DNA from: Cryobacterium arcticum
GTDB lineage: Bacteria > Actinomycetota > Actinomycetes > Actinomycetales > Microbacteriaceae
Length of the DNA stretch: 64,000 bases
Direction: 5' to 3'
Assembly (NCBI RefSeq): GCF_001679725.1
Contig: NZ_CP016282.1
Span: 3,162,001 to 3,226,000, forward strand
Shown in pieces: positions 37,880 to 47,068 of the stretch. Position 1 is the stretch's first letter; every line of letters begins with the position of its first letter. Position numbers and translations under genes: made by a program. Under the pieces are notes generated by a model. The model was not told the DNA's origin. It saw only the letters and a list, made by a program, of their open reading frames with translations, and ran no database searches.

Positions 37880-39136
37880 CCGTTTCGTTGAGACTTCCTC
37901 GGTGCGCGTATCCGTGCTCCGGGCCCGACGGCCACCGACGAGCATACCGAGTGCGGCGGCGATGCCCACCTCCACGACGGTGAGGGCTCCGACCAGCAGC
38001 GGGTTCGGTCCCACGTCGACGAGCCGGCCCGGGCCCATCGCGCCGGCCGACCACCAGGCGAGCAGGCCGAGCAGGATGCCCGCGACCAGGCCCATCAGGC
38101 CGCCGGTGATCAGCATCCGTGCGGTGCCGTGCGGGGAGTTGGCGCGCTTGTCCAGGCCTTGGCGCACGAGGACGGCCACGACGAAGCCGATCAGCACGGG
38201 TACGAGCAGGCCGAGGAAGCCGAAGTCCAGGGTGCCGTGCGGCAGCACGCCGAACAGCGGCAGCCCGGGCACGGCCGAGACGGAGGTGCCGAGCGGGGTG
38301 ATGCTACTGCCGGTGCCCAGCGCGATGCCGGGGCCGGCGAACCAGCTGGCGGCCCAGATCACGATGTTGGGGATGAAGGCGAGCTGGCCGATCGTGAGGC
38401 TGATGCCGCCCATCACGTCGGCCTGCAGGGTCTCGTAGAGGCCGATCACGGTGGCGAAGTTGGCCAGCACCGACACGAACACGGCCAGGCCCGCCACCAC
38501 CAGGATGCCGGCGACGGCGGCCGTTCCGCCGCGGAGCGCGGCGGCCAACTGGCTGCGCACCTCGGCGGGGATGCGGTTCAGCTGGTCGGTGACCGGGCGG
38601 GCCAGCCAGCCGGGCCACACGGTGCCGGCGGCCCGGCCCGGGGCCCACGCGCCGATCAGCACACCCAGCGCGAAGACCAGGGTGGGCAGCAGGATGCCCT
38701 GCACGGGCGCCGGGGTCACCACCGCGGTGCCGGCGGAGAAGGTGAGCAGCGCGGCGAGCAGCGCATACGTGAGCACCGCTGTGCCGGCCGCGGTGAGGCG
38801 GTAGTCGGTGCCGGCGGCGCGGCGGCCGGTGCGCACGCCGAGCAGCACCGCGAGCACGGCGAAGCCGAGCAGGGCGATGGTGAGGCTGAACGGGGCCTCG
38901 GCCCCGGCAATGCCCAGAGCGGTGGTGACCTCGACGGGCAGTTGTACCGCGAGGTCCACGCCGTTGCCGAGCAGCCAGACGTCCACGGCGGCCCGCCAGA
39001 ACACGAACCAGTCGATGCCCAGACCGTAGTGGGTGCCCCAGAGCACGGTGAGCGGCACCAGGGCGATGCCCACGCCGATGGCGACGACAATGAGCGCCTC
39101 GAGCGCGGCGAGCAGGGCAGTCGTTATACGGTTCAT
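37877..39136 (-). CDS. DUF6350 integral membrane protein
   Basis: A 419-residue protein with about ten predicted membrane helices separated by short loops. The first helix pair (LLAALEALIVVAIGVGIALV), the GIDWFVFWRAAVDVWLLGNG segment and AFIPNIVIWAASWFAGPGIA are recognisable in the DUF6350 group of actinobacteria, sometimes annotated as PerM-related and needed for cell division in mycobacteria. That link is from memory and moderate in strength. ATG 39136 follows a TAGGCT box by 11 bases. The neighbours sucCD and purNH match its usual position in actinobacterial genomes as I recall it. Confidence 0.75.
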   Translation of the reverse strand: MNRITTALLAALEALIVVAIGVGIALVPLTVLWGTHYGLGIDWFVFWRAAVDVWLLGNGVDLAVQLPVEVTTALGIAGAEAPFSLTIALLGFAVLAVLLGVRTGRRAAGTDYRLTAAGTAVLTYALLAALLTFSAGTAVVTPAPVQGILLPTLVFALGVLIGAWAPGRAAGTVWPGWLARPVTDQLNRIPAEVRSQLAAALRGGTAAVAGILVVAGLAVFVSVLANFATVIGLYETLQADVMGGISLTIGQLAFIPNIVIWAASWFAGPGIALGTGSSITPLGTSVSAVPGLPLFGVLPHGTLDFGFLGLLVPVLIGFVVAVLVRQGLDKRANSPHGTARMLITGGLMGLVAGILLGLLAWWSAGAMGPGRLVDVGPNPLLVGALTVVEVGIAAALGMLVGGRRARSTDTRTEEVSTKR

Positions 39137-39259
39137 ATCCGAAAGGGAGCCTACCCTGGGCCGGCCGCAGGTTCGCCGTACCCCGCCGCGCAGTGCGGAA
39201 CCGCGAGCGGTTATGAGGCAAAAGTGACTTCAGGAGGATGGAATTGGGCCTCGGGTCGC

Positions 39260-40819
39260 TCAGACGCCGCCGTCGACCGACCGGGTGAGGGGCACATCCT
39301 CGTCGGGCACCAGCACCGGAGTGGCCGCGTTGAGCGACTCTCCCCGGAAGAACGGTTTGGAGCCCGCGAAGAATGACCAGATGACCATGAGCACCACCCC
39401 GGCCAGCAGCGAGCCCACCCCCACCACGAACACCCCGCCGATGCCGAACAGCACCGTGTAGCCGTAGTCGGGGTCGAGCATGTCGATCACGGAGAACACG
39501 AACGCTCCGGTCAGCAGCAGCGCCCCGACGAGCGGGAAGACGAAGCGCATCCAGGCGTTGCGCCAACTGGTGAACAGGTCGTGCCGGAAGTACCAGACGC
39601 AGGCGTACCCGGTGATGGCGTAGTAGAACGCGATCGCCAGGCCCAACGAGAGGATGGTGTCGTTGAGGATGTTGGAGCTGACCAGGGTCATCCCCACGTA
39701 GAACGCCACCGCCACGACGCCCATGATCAGGGTGGAGAACGACGGCGTCTGGAACCGCGGGTGCACCTGCGCGAACCGGCGCGGCAGCGCCTTGTACACG
39801 GCCATGGCGAGGGTGCCGCGGGCGGTGGGCAGGATGGTGGTCTGGGTGGAGGAGATGGCCGAGATCATCACGGCCGCCACGAGCAGCCACGCCCAGGGGC
39901 CGAAGACGGCGTCCTTGAGGGCGAAGAACACGTCGTCGGCGTTGCCCTCGTTCCCGAGGCCCAGGCCGGTCGTGCCGAGCCCGGCGTAGGCCATCGCGGC
40001 GACCGTGACGCCCACGTAGGTGACCAGCAGGATGATCGTGGTGAGCACCGCGGCCCGGCCGGGGATGCGCTTGGGGTCGCGGGTCTCCTCGTTCAGGGCC
40101 AGGCAGGTGTCCCAGCCCCAGTAGATGAACAGGGCCAGCAGCACGCCCTCGACGAGCCCGTTGAATGAGGTGAGCGCGAACGGGTTGAACCAGTCTGCCT
40201 GCGGCACCGTGGAGCCGGCCGGGGCGCTGCCGTCGAACACCGACCAGAGGGTGAACACCGTGAACAGCACCAGGGCCAGATACTGGAAGCCGAGCAGCAC
40301 GTTCTGCAGCCGTTCCCCGATCTCGATGCCGCGATAGCTCACCCACACCATCAGCACGATGAAGACCACCCCGGTGAGGGTGACGACGAGTTCGTTCTCG
40401 GCGAGGTCGGGAGCCGCGAGCAGCCAGAAGTAGATGCCGCCGATCTGGGCGAGGTTGCCGAGCACCACGATGCCGGCCACGGCCACGCCCCAGCCGCCCA
40501 TCCAGCCCACCCAGGGGCCGAATGCCTTGGTCGCCCAGGTGAAGGTGGTGCCGCAGTCGGGGATGTCCCGGTTGAGTTCCCGGTACGCGAATGCCACCAG
40601 CAGCATGGGGATGAACGCGATCACGAACACGACGGGAGCCTGGGCGCCCACGGCGAGGACCACAAAACCGAGCGTCGCCGCCAGAGAGTACACCGGGGCG
40701 GTGGACGCCAACCCGATCACGGTGGAGCCGAACAGGCCCAGGGTGCCGGTGGCCAGACCCTTGCCCTCGGAGCGGGCCGGTTCGGGTCGCACGGGAACCG
40801 TGGCGTCATTGCGGGACAT
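39260..40819 (-). CDS. APC-superfamily amino-acid permease
   Basis: A 519-residue transporter with 12 predicted helices. The first helix begins GLATGTLGLFGSTVIGLAST; helix 3 contains FVIAFIPMLLVAFAYRELNR and TTFTWATKAFGPWVGWMGGW, typical of the bacterial APC branch for amino acids or polyamines. FIYWGWDTCLALNEETRDPK is the conserved helix 6-7 region. Substrate unknown. ATG 40819 is chosen for its GGAGG ribosome binding site five bases upstream; earlier in-frame sequence is Arg/Ser/Pro-rich and not protein-like. It lies downstream of the sucD terminator and is expressed separately. Confidence 0.88.
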   Translation of the reverse strand: MSRNDATVPVRPEPARSEGKGLATGTLGLFGSTVIGLASTAPVYSLAATLGFVVLAVGAQAPVVFVIAFIPMLLVAFAYRELNRDIPDCGTTFTWATKAFGPWVGWMGGWGVAVAGIVVLGNLAQIGGIYFWLLAAPDLAENELVVTLTGVVFIVLMVWVSYRGIEIGERLQNVLLGFQYLALVLFTVFTLWSVFDGSAPAGSTVPQADWFNPFALTSFNGLVEGVLLALFIYWGWDTCLALNEETRDPKRIPGRAAVLTTIILLVTYVGVTVAAMAYAGLGTTGLGLGNEGNADDVFFALKDAVFGPWAWLLVAAVMISAISSTQTTILPTARGTLAMAVYKALPRRFAQVHPRFQTPSFSTLIMGVVAVAFYVGMTLVSSNILNDTILSLGLAIAFYYAITGYACVWYFRHDLFTSWRNAWMRFVFPLVGALLLTGAFVFSVIDMLDPDYGYTVLFGIGGVFVVGVGSLLAGVVLMVIWSFFAGSKPFFRGESLNAATPVLVPDEDVPLTRSVDGGV

Positions 40820-40911
40820 GGTCCTCCGATCGCGGGCATCGACATCCGCCCCGTCGTCTGCCGACCGGCGCTGTCGATTGCAGCATGATACTCGCCGCCC
40901 CGCGCACGAGA

Positions 40912-40938
40912 AAGGGCCCGCCGAATCGGCGGGCCCTT
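40912..40938 (-). terminator. sucCD terminator
   Basis: AAGGGCCCGCCGA and TCGGCGGGCCCTT form a near-continuous 13-base inverted repeat with a one-base centre, 11 bases after the sucD stop. Confidence 0.8.
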
Positions 40939-40949
40939 CGTCGAACGGC

Positions 40950-41837
40950 TTACAGCGCGGCGAGAACCTCGCGCAGCAGGGTCGCGGTCTCGCTCGGCGT
41001 CTTGCCGACCTTGACCCCGGCGGCCTCGAGGGCCTCCTTCTTGCCCTGGGCGGTTCCGGCTCCGTCGGAGACGATGGCGCCGGCGTGGCCCATGGTCTTG
41101 CCCTCGGGGGCGGTGAAGCCGGCCACGTAGCCCACGACGGGCTTGGTGACGTGCGCCTTGATGTACTCGGCGGCCTTCTCCTCGGCGTCGCCGCCGATCT
41201 CACCGATCATGACGATCGCGAGGGTCTCGGGGTCGGCCTCGAACGCGGCGAGCGCGTCGATGTGGGTGGTGCCGATGATGGGGTCGCCGCCGATGCCGAT
41301 GGCGGTGGAGAAGCCCAGGTCGCGCAGTTCGTACATCATCTGGTAGGTCAGGGTGCCCGACTTGGAGACCAGGCCGACCGGGCCCTTACCGGTGATGTTC
41401 GCCGGCGTGATGCCCACGAGCGCCTCACCGGGCGTGATGATGCCGGGGCAGTTCGGCCCGATGATGCGGGTCTTGTTGCCCTTCTCCTGGGCGTACGCCC
41501 AGAACTCGGCGGAGTCCTGCACGGGCACGCCCTCGGTGATGATCACGAGCAGGCCGATTTCGGCGTCGATCGCTTCGATGACGGCGTCCTTGGTGAAGGC
41601 CGGCGGCACGAACGCGATGGAGACATCCGCGCCGGTCTTCTCCATGGCCTCGGCGACCGTGCCGAAGACGGGCAGCTCGACGTCGCCGTGGGTCACGGTG
41701 GTGCCGGCCTTGCGGGCGTTGACGCCGCCGACGATCTGGGTGCCGGCCTTGAGCATCAGAGCGGTGTGCTTGGTGCCCTCGCCGCCGGTGATGCCCTGGA
41801 CGATGACCTTGGAGTCCTTGTTGAGGAAGATTGACAT
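40950..41837 (-). CDS. sucD: Succinyl-CoA synthetase alpha subunit
   Basis: A 295-residue TCA-cycle subunit forming the CoA-binding and phosphohistidine half of the enzyme. The CoA-binding Rossmann segment [20 protein letters not shown] opens it. [20 protein letters not shown] follows, and the active-site histidine is in [20 protein letters not shown]. The ribosome binding site AGGAA is seven bases before ATG 41837. It lies 33 bases after sucC in one operon. Confidence 0.96.
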   Translation of the reverse strand: MSIFLNKDSKVIVQGITGGEGTKHTALMLKAGTQIVGGVNARKAGTTVTHGDVELPVFGTVAEAMEKTGADVSIAFVPPAFTKDAVIEAIDAEIGLLVIITEGVPVQDSAEFWAYAQEKGNKTRIIGPNCPGIITPGEALVGITPANITGKGPVGLVSKSGTLTYQMMYELRDLGFSTAIGIGGDPIIGTTHIDALAAFEADPETLAIVMIGEIGGDAEEKAAEYIKAHVTKPVVGYVAGFTAPEGKTMGHAGAIVSDGAGTAQGKKEALEAAGVKVGKTPSETATLLREVLAAL

Positions 41838-41870
41838 GTTGTTCCTATTCCTTGATCTCGACGGGCCGGA

Positions 41871-43040
41871 TCAGCGGGCGGCGTGGGCGAGTTCGGCGGC
41901 CTTGGCGGCGCCCTCGTCCATGGTGGCGGCCAGGGTGACCAGCGGGTGGTTGGCCTCGTTGAGGATGCGGCGGCCTTCCTCGACGTTGTTGCCGTCGAGG
42001 CGCACGACCAGGGGCTTGTTCGCGGCGTCGCCGAGGGTGGCGAGCGCGCCGACGATGCCGTGGGCCACGGCGTCGCAGGCGGTGATGCCGCCGAAGACGT
42101 TGACGAAGACGCTCTTGACCTGCGGGTCGCCGAGGATGACGTCGAGGCCGGCGGCCATGACGGCAGCGGATGCTCCGCCGCCGATGTCGAGGAAGTTGGC
42201 CGGCTTGACGCCGCCGAAGTTCTCACCGGCGTAGGCGACCACGTCGAGGGTCGACATGACCAGCCCGGCGCCGTTTCCGATGATGCCGACCTCGCCGTCG
42301 AGCTTGACGTAGTTGAGGTCGTTCTGCTTGGCCTTGGCCTCGAGCGGGTCGGCCGCGGCCTTGTCCTCCAGGGCGGCGTGGCCCGGGTGGCGGAAGTCGG
42401 CGTTCTCGTCGATGGTGACCTTGCCGTCGAGGGCGATGATGTCGCCCTCTTCGGTGAGAACCAGCGGGTTGACCTCGACGAGGGTGGCGTCCTCGCCGGC
42501 GAAGACGCTGTACAGCTGCACGAAGACGGGGGCGACCTTGTCGACCAGCTCGGCCGGGAACTTCGCCTGGACGGCGATCTCCTTGGCCTTGGCCAGGTCG
42601 ATGCCGGCGTTCGGGTCGATGGCCACGTAGGCCAGGGCGTCGGGCTTCTCCACCGCGAGAACCTCGATCTCCACGCCGCCCTCGTAGCTGGCGAGCGAGA
42701 GGTAGGAGCGGTTGGACCGGTCCAGCAGCACGGAGAAGTAGAACTCCTGCTTGATGCGGGCTCCCCCGGCCACCATCACGCGGTGCACGGTGTGGCCCTT
42801 GATGTCCAGGCCCAGGATGGCGCGCCCGGCGGCTTCGGCCTCATCCGGGGTCTTGGCAACCTTGACGCCGCCGGCCTTGCCGCGGCCTCCGACCTTGACC
42901 TGCGCCTTGACGACGACGACACCGCCCAGCTTCTCGGCCGCGGCGCGCACCTCCTCGGGCGTGTCTGCGATGATCCCGGGCAGAACCGGGACTCCATACT
43001 GCTCAAACAGGTCTCTGGCCTGGTATTCGTAAAGATCCAC
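41871..43040 (-). CDS. sucC: Succinyl-CoA synthetase beta subunit
   Basis: A 389-residue ATP-grasp subunit. It opens [40 protein letters not shown] is the grasp-domain loop. [20 protein letters not shown] and [20 protein letters not shown] mark the nucleotide and subunit-interface regions. Start GTG 43040 has GGAAGAG about six bases upstream and gives the family N-terminus; the open frame continues upstream but is not homologous. Its promoter carries the same palindrome as icd. Confidence 0.96.
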   Translation of the reverse strand: MDLYEYQARDLFEQYGVPVLPGIIADTPEEVRAAAEKLGGVVVVKAQVKVGGRGKAGGVKVAKTPDEAEAAGRAILGLDIKGHTVHRVMVAGGARIKQEFYFSVLLDRSNRSYLSLASYEGGVEIEVLAVEKPDALAYVAIDPNAGIDLAKAKEIAVQAKFPAELVDKVAPVFVQLYSVFAGEDATLVEVNPLVLTEEGDIIALDGKVTIDENADFRHPGHAALEDKAAADPLEAKAKQNDLNYVKLDGEVGIIGNGAGLVMSTLDVVAYAGENFGGVKPANFLDIGGGASAAVMAAGLDVILGDPQVKSVFVNVFGGITACDAVAHGIVGALATLGDAANKPLVVRLDGNNVEEGRRILNEANHPLVTLAATMDEGAAKAAELAHAAR

Positions 43041-43108
43041 GCTGCTCTTCCAATCCGCGTCATAGCGTTCCGTGCATGGGGTAGGTGTGGCCTGATGCCC
43101 CGGCGCGA

Positions 43109-43127
43109 AAACTAGCTCGACGTCGAG
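43109..43127 (-). promoter_or_regulatory. sucCD promoter with CTCGA-N2-TCGAG palindrome
   Basis: TAGTTT reads on the minus strand at 43114-43109 as a -10 box. One base upstream lies CTCGACGTCGAG (43116-43127), inside the -35/-10 spacer. Flanking AACT and TGACC bases also match the icd site. A protein bound here would block RNA polymerase. Confidence 0.55.
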
Positions 43128-43197
43128 AGATACTGACCATCTCAAACTCTACCTTCTCAGATCGGGCGCCATGCCCGCTGGTCCCTCGGCGGTCTCG

Positions 43198-43260
43198 CTG
43201 CACCTCGTGTGGCTGGATGCGCCCGCTATAGCGGGCGCGCCGGCCCAGAAGGGGCGCACC
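43198..43260. repeat. Palindromic element, GCTATAGC family, copy 1
   Basis: The centre GCGCCCGCTATAGCGGGCGC (43219-43238) is a perfect 20-base palindrome. CTCGTGTGGC lies on the left and GGGGCGCACC on the right. The left flank GCTGCACC and the GATGCGCC arm match copy 3 near 60.6 kb. It lies between the divergent sucC and VIT-type genes. Confidence 0.7.
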
Positions 43261-43311
43261 GAACGTCCGGTACCGCTGGTCACGGCGCCCCCACAGTGCT
43301 TGGCTGGCCTT

Positions 43312-44076
43312 ATGAGCGAATCAGACCCGGCGCGCCAGCCCACCGGTCCCGCACCCTCCTCCCCAGCCGCCGAACCCGACCATGCCACCGAGCCGCACTC
43401 CCCCGGGCACGCTTCCCGGCTCAACTGGTTACGCGCCGGTGTGCTCGGCGCCAACGACGGCATCGTCTCGGTCGCGGCTTTGGTCGTGGGCGTCGCCGCG
43501 GCCACCTCCGACTCCGCGGCGATCCTCATCGCCGGGGTGGCGAGCCTGCTCGCCGGGGCGATCTCCATGGCGCTCGGCGAATACGTGTCGGTGAGCAGCC
43601 AGCGGGACACCGAGCGGGCCTTGATCAACAAGGAACGAGCCGAGCTGGCCACGATGCCCGAGCAGGAGCTGGCCGAACTCGCCGGGCTGTACCAGGCCAA
43701 GGGCCTCTCCGCCGAGACCGCCCGCCTTGTGGCCGACGAGCTGACCGCGCACGATGCGCTCGGCGCGCACCTCGAGGTGGAGCTGCACATCGGCGCCGAC
43801 GAGCTCACCAACCCCTGGCACGCGGCCTTCGCGTCGGCGGTGGCGTTCACGGTGGGCGCCATCCTGCCGCTGCTGGCGGTGCTGCTGCCGCCGCCGGAAT
43901 GGCGGGTGCCGGCGACGTTCGTCTCGGTGGCTGTCGCGCTGATCATCACCGGCTGGCTGAGCGCGTTCCTCGGTGACAGCCCACGGATGCGCGCGATCGC
44001 GCGGGTGCTCATCGGCGGGCTGCTCGCCCTCGGCGTGACCTACCTGATCGGTGGCCTGCTCGGCACGACGATCTAG
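43312..44076 (+). CDS. VIT1/CCC1-family metal transporter
   Basis: A 254-residue membrane protein. After a 45-residue Pro/Ser-rich start, the family signature SRLNWLRAGVLGANDGIVSV begins the first helix, followed by GVASLLAGAISMALGEYVSV SSQRD. A soluble metal-binding region with acidic KERAELATMPEQELAELAGL and DELTAHDALGAHLEVELHIG precedes three C-terminal helices. The family moves ferrous iron or manganese, in bacteria probably outward; the metal is not assignable. ATG 43312 is chosen for the spacing of six bases after TTGGCT, a near match to the leaderless box; upstream residues derive from the palindromic repeat. Confidence 0.88.
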   Translation: MSESDPARQPTGPAPSSPAAEPDHATEPHSPGHASRLNWLRAGVLGANDGIVSVAALVVGVAAATSDSAAILIAGVASLLAGAISMALGEYVSVSSQRDTERALINKERAELATMPEQELAELAGLYQAKGLSAETARLVADELTAHDALGAHLEVELHIGADELTNPWHAAFASAVAFTVGAILPLLAVLLPPPEWRVPATFVSVAVALIITGWLSAFLGDSPRMRAIARVLIGGLLALGVTYLIGGLLGTTI

Positions 44077-44104
44077 GTCCGGAACGGCGACAGCGATCCG
44101 GACC

Positions 44105-44276
44105 TCTCGTCGGGGTCTGGGTGACAGCGTCTGGACCTTCCGGGAGGGTCTGGGCGACACGGTCTGCACCTCCTGGGAGGGTCTGGGCGACCCGGTCTGG
44201 ACCTCCTGGGAGGGTCTGGGCGACCCGGTCTGCACCTCCTGGGAGGGTCTGGGCGACCCGGTCTGGACGTAGTCTG
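44105..44276. repeat. 33-bp minisatellite abutting the DUF3054 promoter
   Basis: About five units of period 33 bases, built on CACCTCCTGGGAGGGTCTGG then GCGACCCGGTCTG; the first units are more diverged than the last three. Because 33 is a multiple of three, frames stay open on both strands, which explains long spurious reading frames with 11-residue repeats. The last unit degenerates into GTCTGGACGTAGTCTGGACG, supplying the -10 box of the next gene. Confidence 0.85.
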
Positions 44277-44281
44277 GACGC
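44270..44281 (+). promoter_or_regulatory. Leaderless promoter of the DUF3054 gene, embedded in the minisatellite
   Basis: TAGTCT at 44270-44275, six bases, then ATG 44282. The box differs by one or two bases from the CGGTCTGG of the repeat unit, so the promoter appears to have arisen from the repeat. Confidence 0.6.
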
Positions 44282-44668
44282 ATGTCTTCTCGCCCCGCCG
44301 GCCCTTCGCTCGTTCCCCTGGCCGCCGGAGTGGACGCGGCCCTGGTGCTGCTCTTCGTGCTGATCGGCCGGGCCAGCCACGGCGAAGGCCTCTGGGGAGT
44401 ACTGCTCACCTGGTGGCCGTTCCTCGCCGGGCTCGCGGTGGGCTGGCTGGTCTCCCGCGCCTGGCGGCACCCGCTCCGCCTCGTCTGGACCGGTGTGATC
44501 GTGTGGCTGGTCACCGTCATCGTGGGCATGCTCCTGCGCGTCGCCAGCGGCCAGGGCGTGCAGCTCAGCTTCGTCATCGTCACGGTCATCGTGCTCGGCG
44601 TGTTCCTGCTGGGCTGGCGCGCGATCGCGCTGCTCGTGCAGCGTCGGCGCTCCGCGCGCATCGGCTGA
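44282..44668 (+). CDS. DUF3054 membrane protein
   Basis: A 128-residue protein with four predicted helices (about residues 12-30, 40-58, 66-86 and 92-115). VDAALVLLFVLIGRASHGEG in the first helix-loop and RHPLRLVWTGVIVWLVTVIV are characteristic of DUF3054, a function-unknown actinobacterial family. The basic C-terminus QRRRSARIG is cytoplasmic. Its expression should be sensitive to the repeat directly upstream. Confidence 0.78.
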   Translation: MSSRPAGPSLVPLAAGVDAALVLLFVLIGRASHGEGLWGVLLTWWPFLAGLAVGWLVSRAWRHPLRLVWTGVIVWLVTVIVGMLLRVASGQGVQLSFVIVTVIVLGVFLLGWRAIALLVQRRRSARIG

Positions 44669-44989
44669 GCCGGGGGCGCAACCGGCCGCTCGCGCCATCC
44701 GCGCATCTCGTAGCGCCTGCCCCGCGCAGCGCTCAGGCCGGCCGCGCAGCGGCGCTTGCCCTGCGAATCGGCGCTTGCCCCGCGTTCGAGAGTGCCGCCG
44801 GGGCCGTTGACCAGTTCCGCGGGTGGGGCGCCGTTTCGCCGGTGGCGTGCCAGGCGCGTACCGGCGCCCGTCCCGCGTAACGCTCGCTCGACAGAACCGA
44901 GCAGGCCCTGTGCCCCGCTGCCGGGCTGGGGCACAATGCCCGTGAACGGTCCGCGCCCACCCGGGCGCCCGCCCACGCCGAGGAGCCCA
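44669..44989. other. Gene-free interval with degenerate 19-bp units
   Basis: About 320 bases before the DUF1254 gene. Two adjacent 19-base units, GCGGCGCTTGCCCTGCGAA and TCGGCGCTTGCCCCGCGTT, start near 44749, and a third decayed unit (CCGGCGCCCGTCCCGCGTA) lies near 44861. They share the period and the GGCGC...CCCGCG frame of the repeats at 53.9-54.3 kb. No gene is seen. Confidence 0.5.
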
Positions 44990-46306
44990 ATGAGCACCCT
45001 GTCGATCGACCCCAAGACCCTGGCCGAAGAGGCCTATCTCTACCTCTACCCGCTCGTGCTCATGGACGTGACCCGGCAGCAGAGCATCAACACCGCGCCG
45101 GGGCGGGTCTTCGGCAGAGGGCCGGCCAACACGTTCGTGCACACCCGCACCTTCCCCACGGCCGAGTTCCGTGACGTGGTGCGGCCCAACTTCGACACGC
45201 TCTACTCGATCGCCTGGCTCGATCTCGGGGCGGGGCCGGTCGTGGTGCATGTGCCGGACGCCGCGGACCGGTACTACATGCTGCCGCTGATCGACATGTG
45301 GACCGAGGTGTTCGCCAGTCCGGGCAAGCGCACCACCGGTACCGCGGCCGCGGACCTGTTCGTGGCCCCTCCTGGCTGGTCGGGCGAGGTGCCCGCCGGG
45401 CAAATCCTCCTCCAGGCGCCCACCCCGTTCGTGTGGGTCGTCGGCCGGTTCCAGACCAACGGCGTCGACGACTACCCCGCGGTGCGCGCCCTGCAAGACC
45501 AGCTTTCGCTCACCCTGCCGGATGCGTACGAGCCGTTCCCGCTGGATCCCACGGTGGACTCGACCACCCCGCCGCTGCGCACGGTGGCGCAGATGAGCGG
45601 CGTGGAGTTCTTCCGCCGGGCGGCCTCGCTGCTGCGCGCCGTGCCGCCGCATTCCACCGATTTCTCCGTTCTGGCGCGGCTGGCGAATCTCGGCCTGGTG
45701 CCCGGTACCCCGTTCGACGGAGACCGGCTCACTGCCGACGCCGTGGCGAAGCTCGAGGCCGGGGTGGCCGAGGCCCGGGCGACCCTGCTCGCCACACTCC
45801 CCCTGATGGGACGGCGGGTGAACGGCTGGCTGCTCAACGTGGAGACCATGGGCAACTACGGCAACGACTACCTCAAACGCGCCGTGGTGGCGCTGGTGGG
45901 GTTGGGCGCCAACCCGCCGGAGGATGCCGTGTACCCGATCCTGATGGCGGATGCCGACGGTCGGCCGCTCGACGGCGAGAACCGGTACCGGATGCACTTC
46001 GAGAAGGCCGAGTTGCCGCCGGTGGAGGCGTTCTGGTCGGTGACGATGTACGACTCCGACGGTTTCCAGACCGCGAACGAGCTCGACCGGTACGCGATCG
46101 GCGACCGGGACGACCTGCGGTTCAACGGCGACGGGTCGCTCGACCTGTACCTGCAGCACGACCGCCCGGCGCCGGACCTTGAGGCCAACTGGCTGCCCGC
46201 GCCGCTGGGACCGCTCGGCGTCACGATGCGCTTGTACGGGCCGCGCCGGGAGGTGCTCGACGGCGCCTGGGTGCCGCCGGTGGTCACCTGCGAGTCCACC
46301 CCATGA
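44990..46306 (+). CDS. DUF1254/DUF1214 domain protein
   Basis: A 438-residue soluble protein. The N-terminal DUF1254 region (residues about 10-150) includes EEAYLYLYPLVLMDVTRQQS and VVRPNFDTLYSIAWLDLGAG. The C-terminal DUF1214 region (about 310-425) includes YRMHFEKAELPPVEAFWSVT and MYDSDGF. No signal peptide is visible, unlike many proteobacterial members. Activity is unknown. GAGGAG lies seven bases before ATG 44990. A large repeat block follows its stop. Confidence 0.85.
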   Translation: MSTLSIDPKTLAEEAYLYLYPLVLMDVTRQQSINTAPGRVFGRGPANTFVHTRTFPTAEFRDVVRPNFDTLYSIAWLDLGAGPVVVHVPDAADRYYMLPLIDMWTEVFASPGKRTTGTAAADLFVAPPGWSGEVPAGQILLQAPTPFVWVVGRFQTNGVDDYPAVRALQDQLSLTLPDAYEPFPLDPTVDSTTPPLRTVAQMSGVEFFRRAASLLRAVPPHSTDFSVLARLANLGLVPGTPFDGDRLTADAVAKLEAGVAEARATLLATLPLMGRRVNGWLLNVETMGNYGNDYLKRAVVALVGLGANPPEDAVYPILMADADGRPLDGENRYRMHFEKAELPPVEAFWSVTMYDSDGFQTANELDRYAIGDRDDLRFNGDGSLDLYLQHDRPAPDLEANWLPAPLGPLGVTMRLYGPRREVLDGAWVPPVVTCESTP

Positions 46307-46337
46307 CGTAACTCCTCCGGGGTGTCCCGTCGTTCTC

Positions 46338-47017
46338 GGGGACGTCACCATCTCGTCGGTCGAGCTTGTCGAGACCCCGCGTGACGACAGGACAACCCGA
46401 CCAACGTCCAAGGAACGGCCCACCCGGTTTCGACAAGCTCAACCCCTGATCGGGGAACGTCACCATCTCGTCGGTCGAGCTTGTCGAGACCCCGCGACAC
46501 GACAAGACAACCGGACCAGCGTCTCAGGAACGGCCCACCAGGTTTCGACAAGCTCAACCGCCGATCGGGAACGCACCACAGGCCGGCCCACCCGGTTTCG
46601 ACAAGCTCAACCCCTGATCAGGGAACGTCACCATCTCGTCGGTCGAGCTCGTCGAGACCCCGCGACACGACAAGACAACCCGACCAGCGTCCAAGGAACG
46701 GCCCATCAGGTTTCGACAAGCTCAACCAACGACGGGGGAACCCACCACAGGACGGCCCACCAGGTTTCGACAAGCTCAACCCCCGATCGGGGGACGTCAC
46801 CATCTCGTCGGTCGAGCTGGTCGAGACACCGCGTGACGACAGGACAACCCGACCAACGTCCAAGGAACGGCCCACCCGGTTTCGACAAGCTCAACCGACG
46901 ATCGGGAGCGCACCACAGGACGGCCCACCCGGTTTCGACAAGCTCAACCGCCGATCGGGAGCGCACCACAGGACGGCCCACCCGGTTTCGACAAGCTCAA
47001 CCGACGATCGGGGACGC
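46338..47017. repeat. Composite repeat block of GGTTTCGACAAGCTCAACC and GGTCGAGCTTGTCGAGACC
   Basis: About 680 bases contain eight copies of GGTTTCGACAAGCTCAACC and four of GGTCGAGCTTGTCGAGAC or close variants, in opposite orientations. Higher-order units recur: a long one beginning GACGTCACCATCTCGTCGGT and a shorter one of about 54 bases containing GCACCACAGGACGGCCCACC. The short core is the same as in the block after galK. Open frames here are repeat artefacts rather than genes. Confidence 0.85.
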
Positions 47018-47068
47018 GCAGCAGGACGGCGCACGGAGTGGACGGGCCGGACCGGCGACCGGGGCAGG

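Noticed and set aside
44009..46423. An 804-codon open frame on the minus strand with 11-residue repeats
   Set aside because: It runs antisense through the VIT, DUF3054 and DUF1254 genes and owes its openness to high GC and the 33-base repeat; the residues are Arg/Gly/His-rich and not protein-like.
46338..47017. CRISPR-like array of a short repeat
   Set aside because: Spacing between repeats varies, the sequence between them is itself repeated, elements occur in both orientations, and no cas gene is near.
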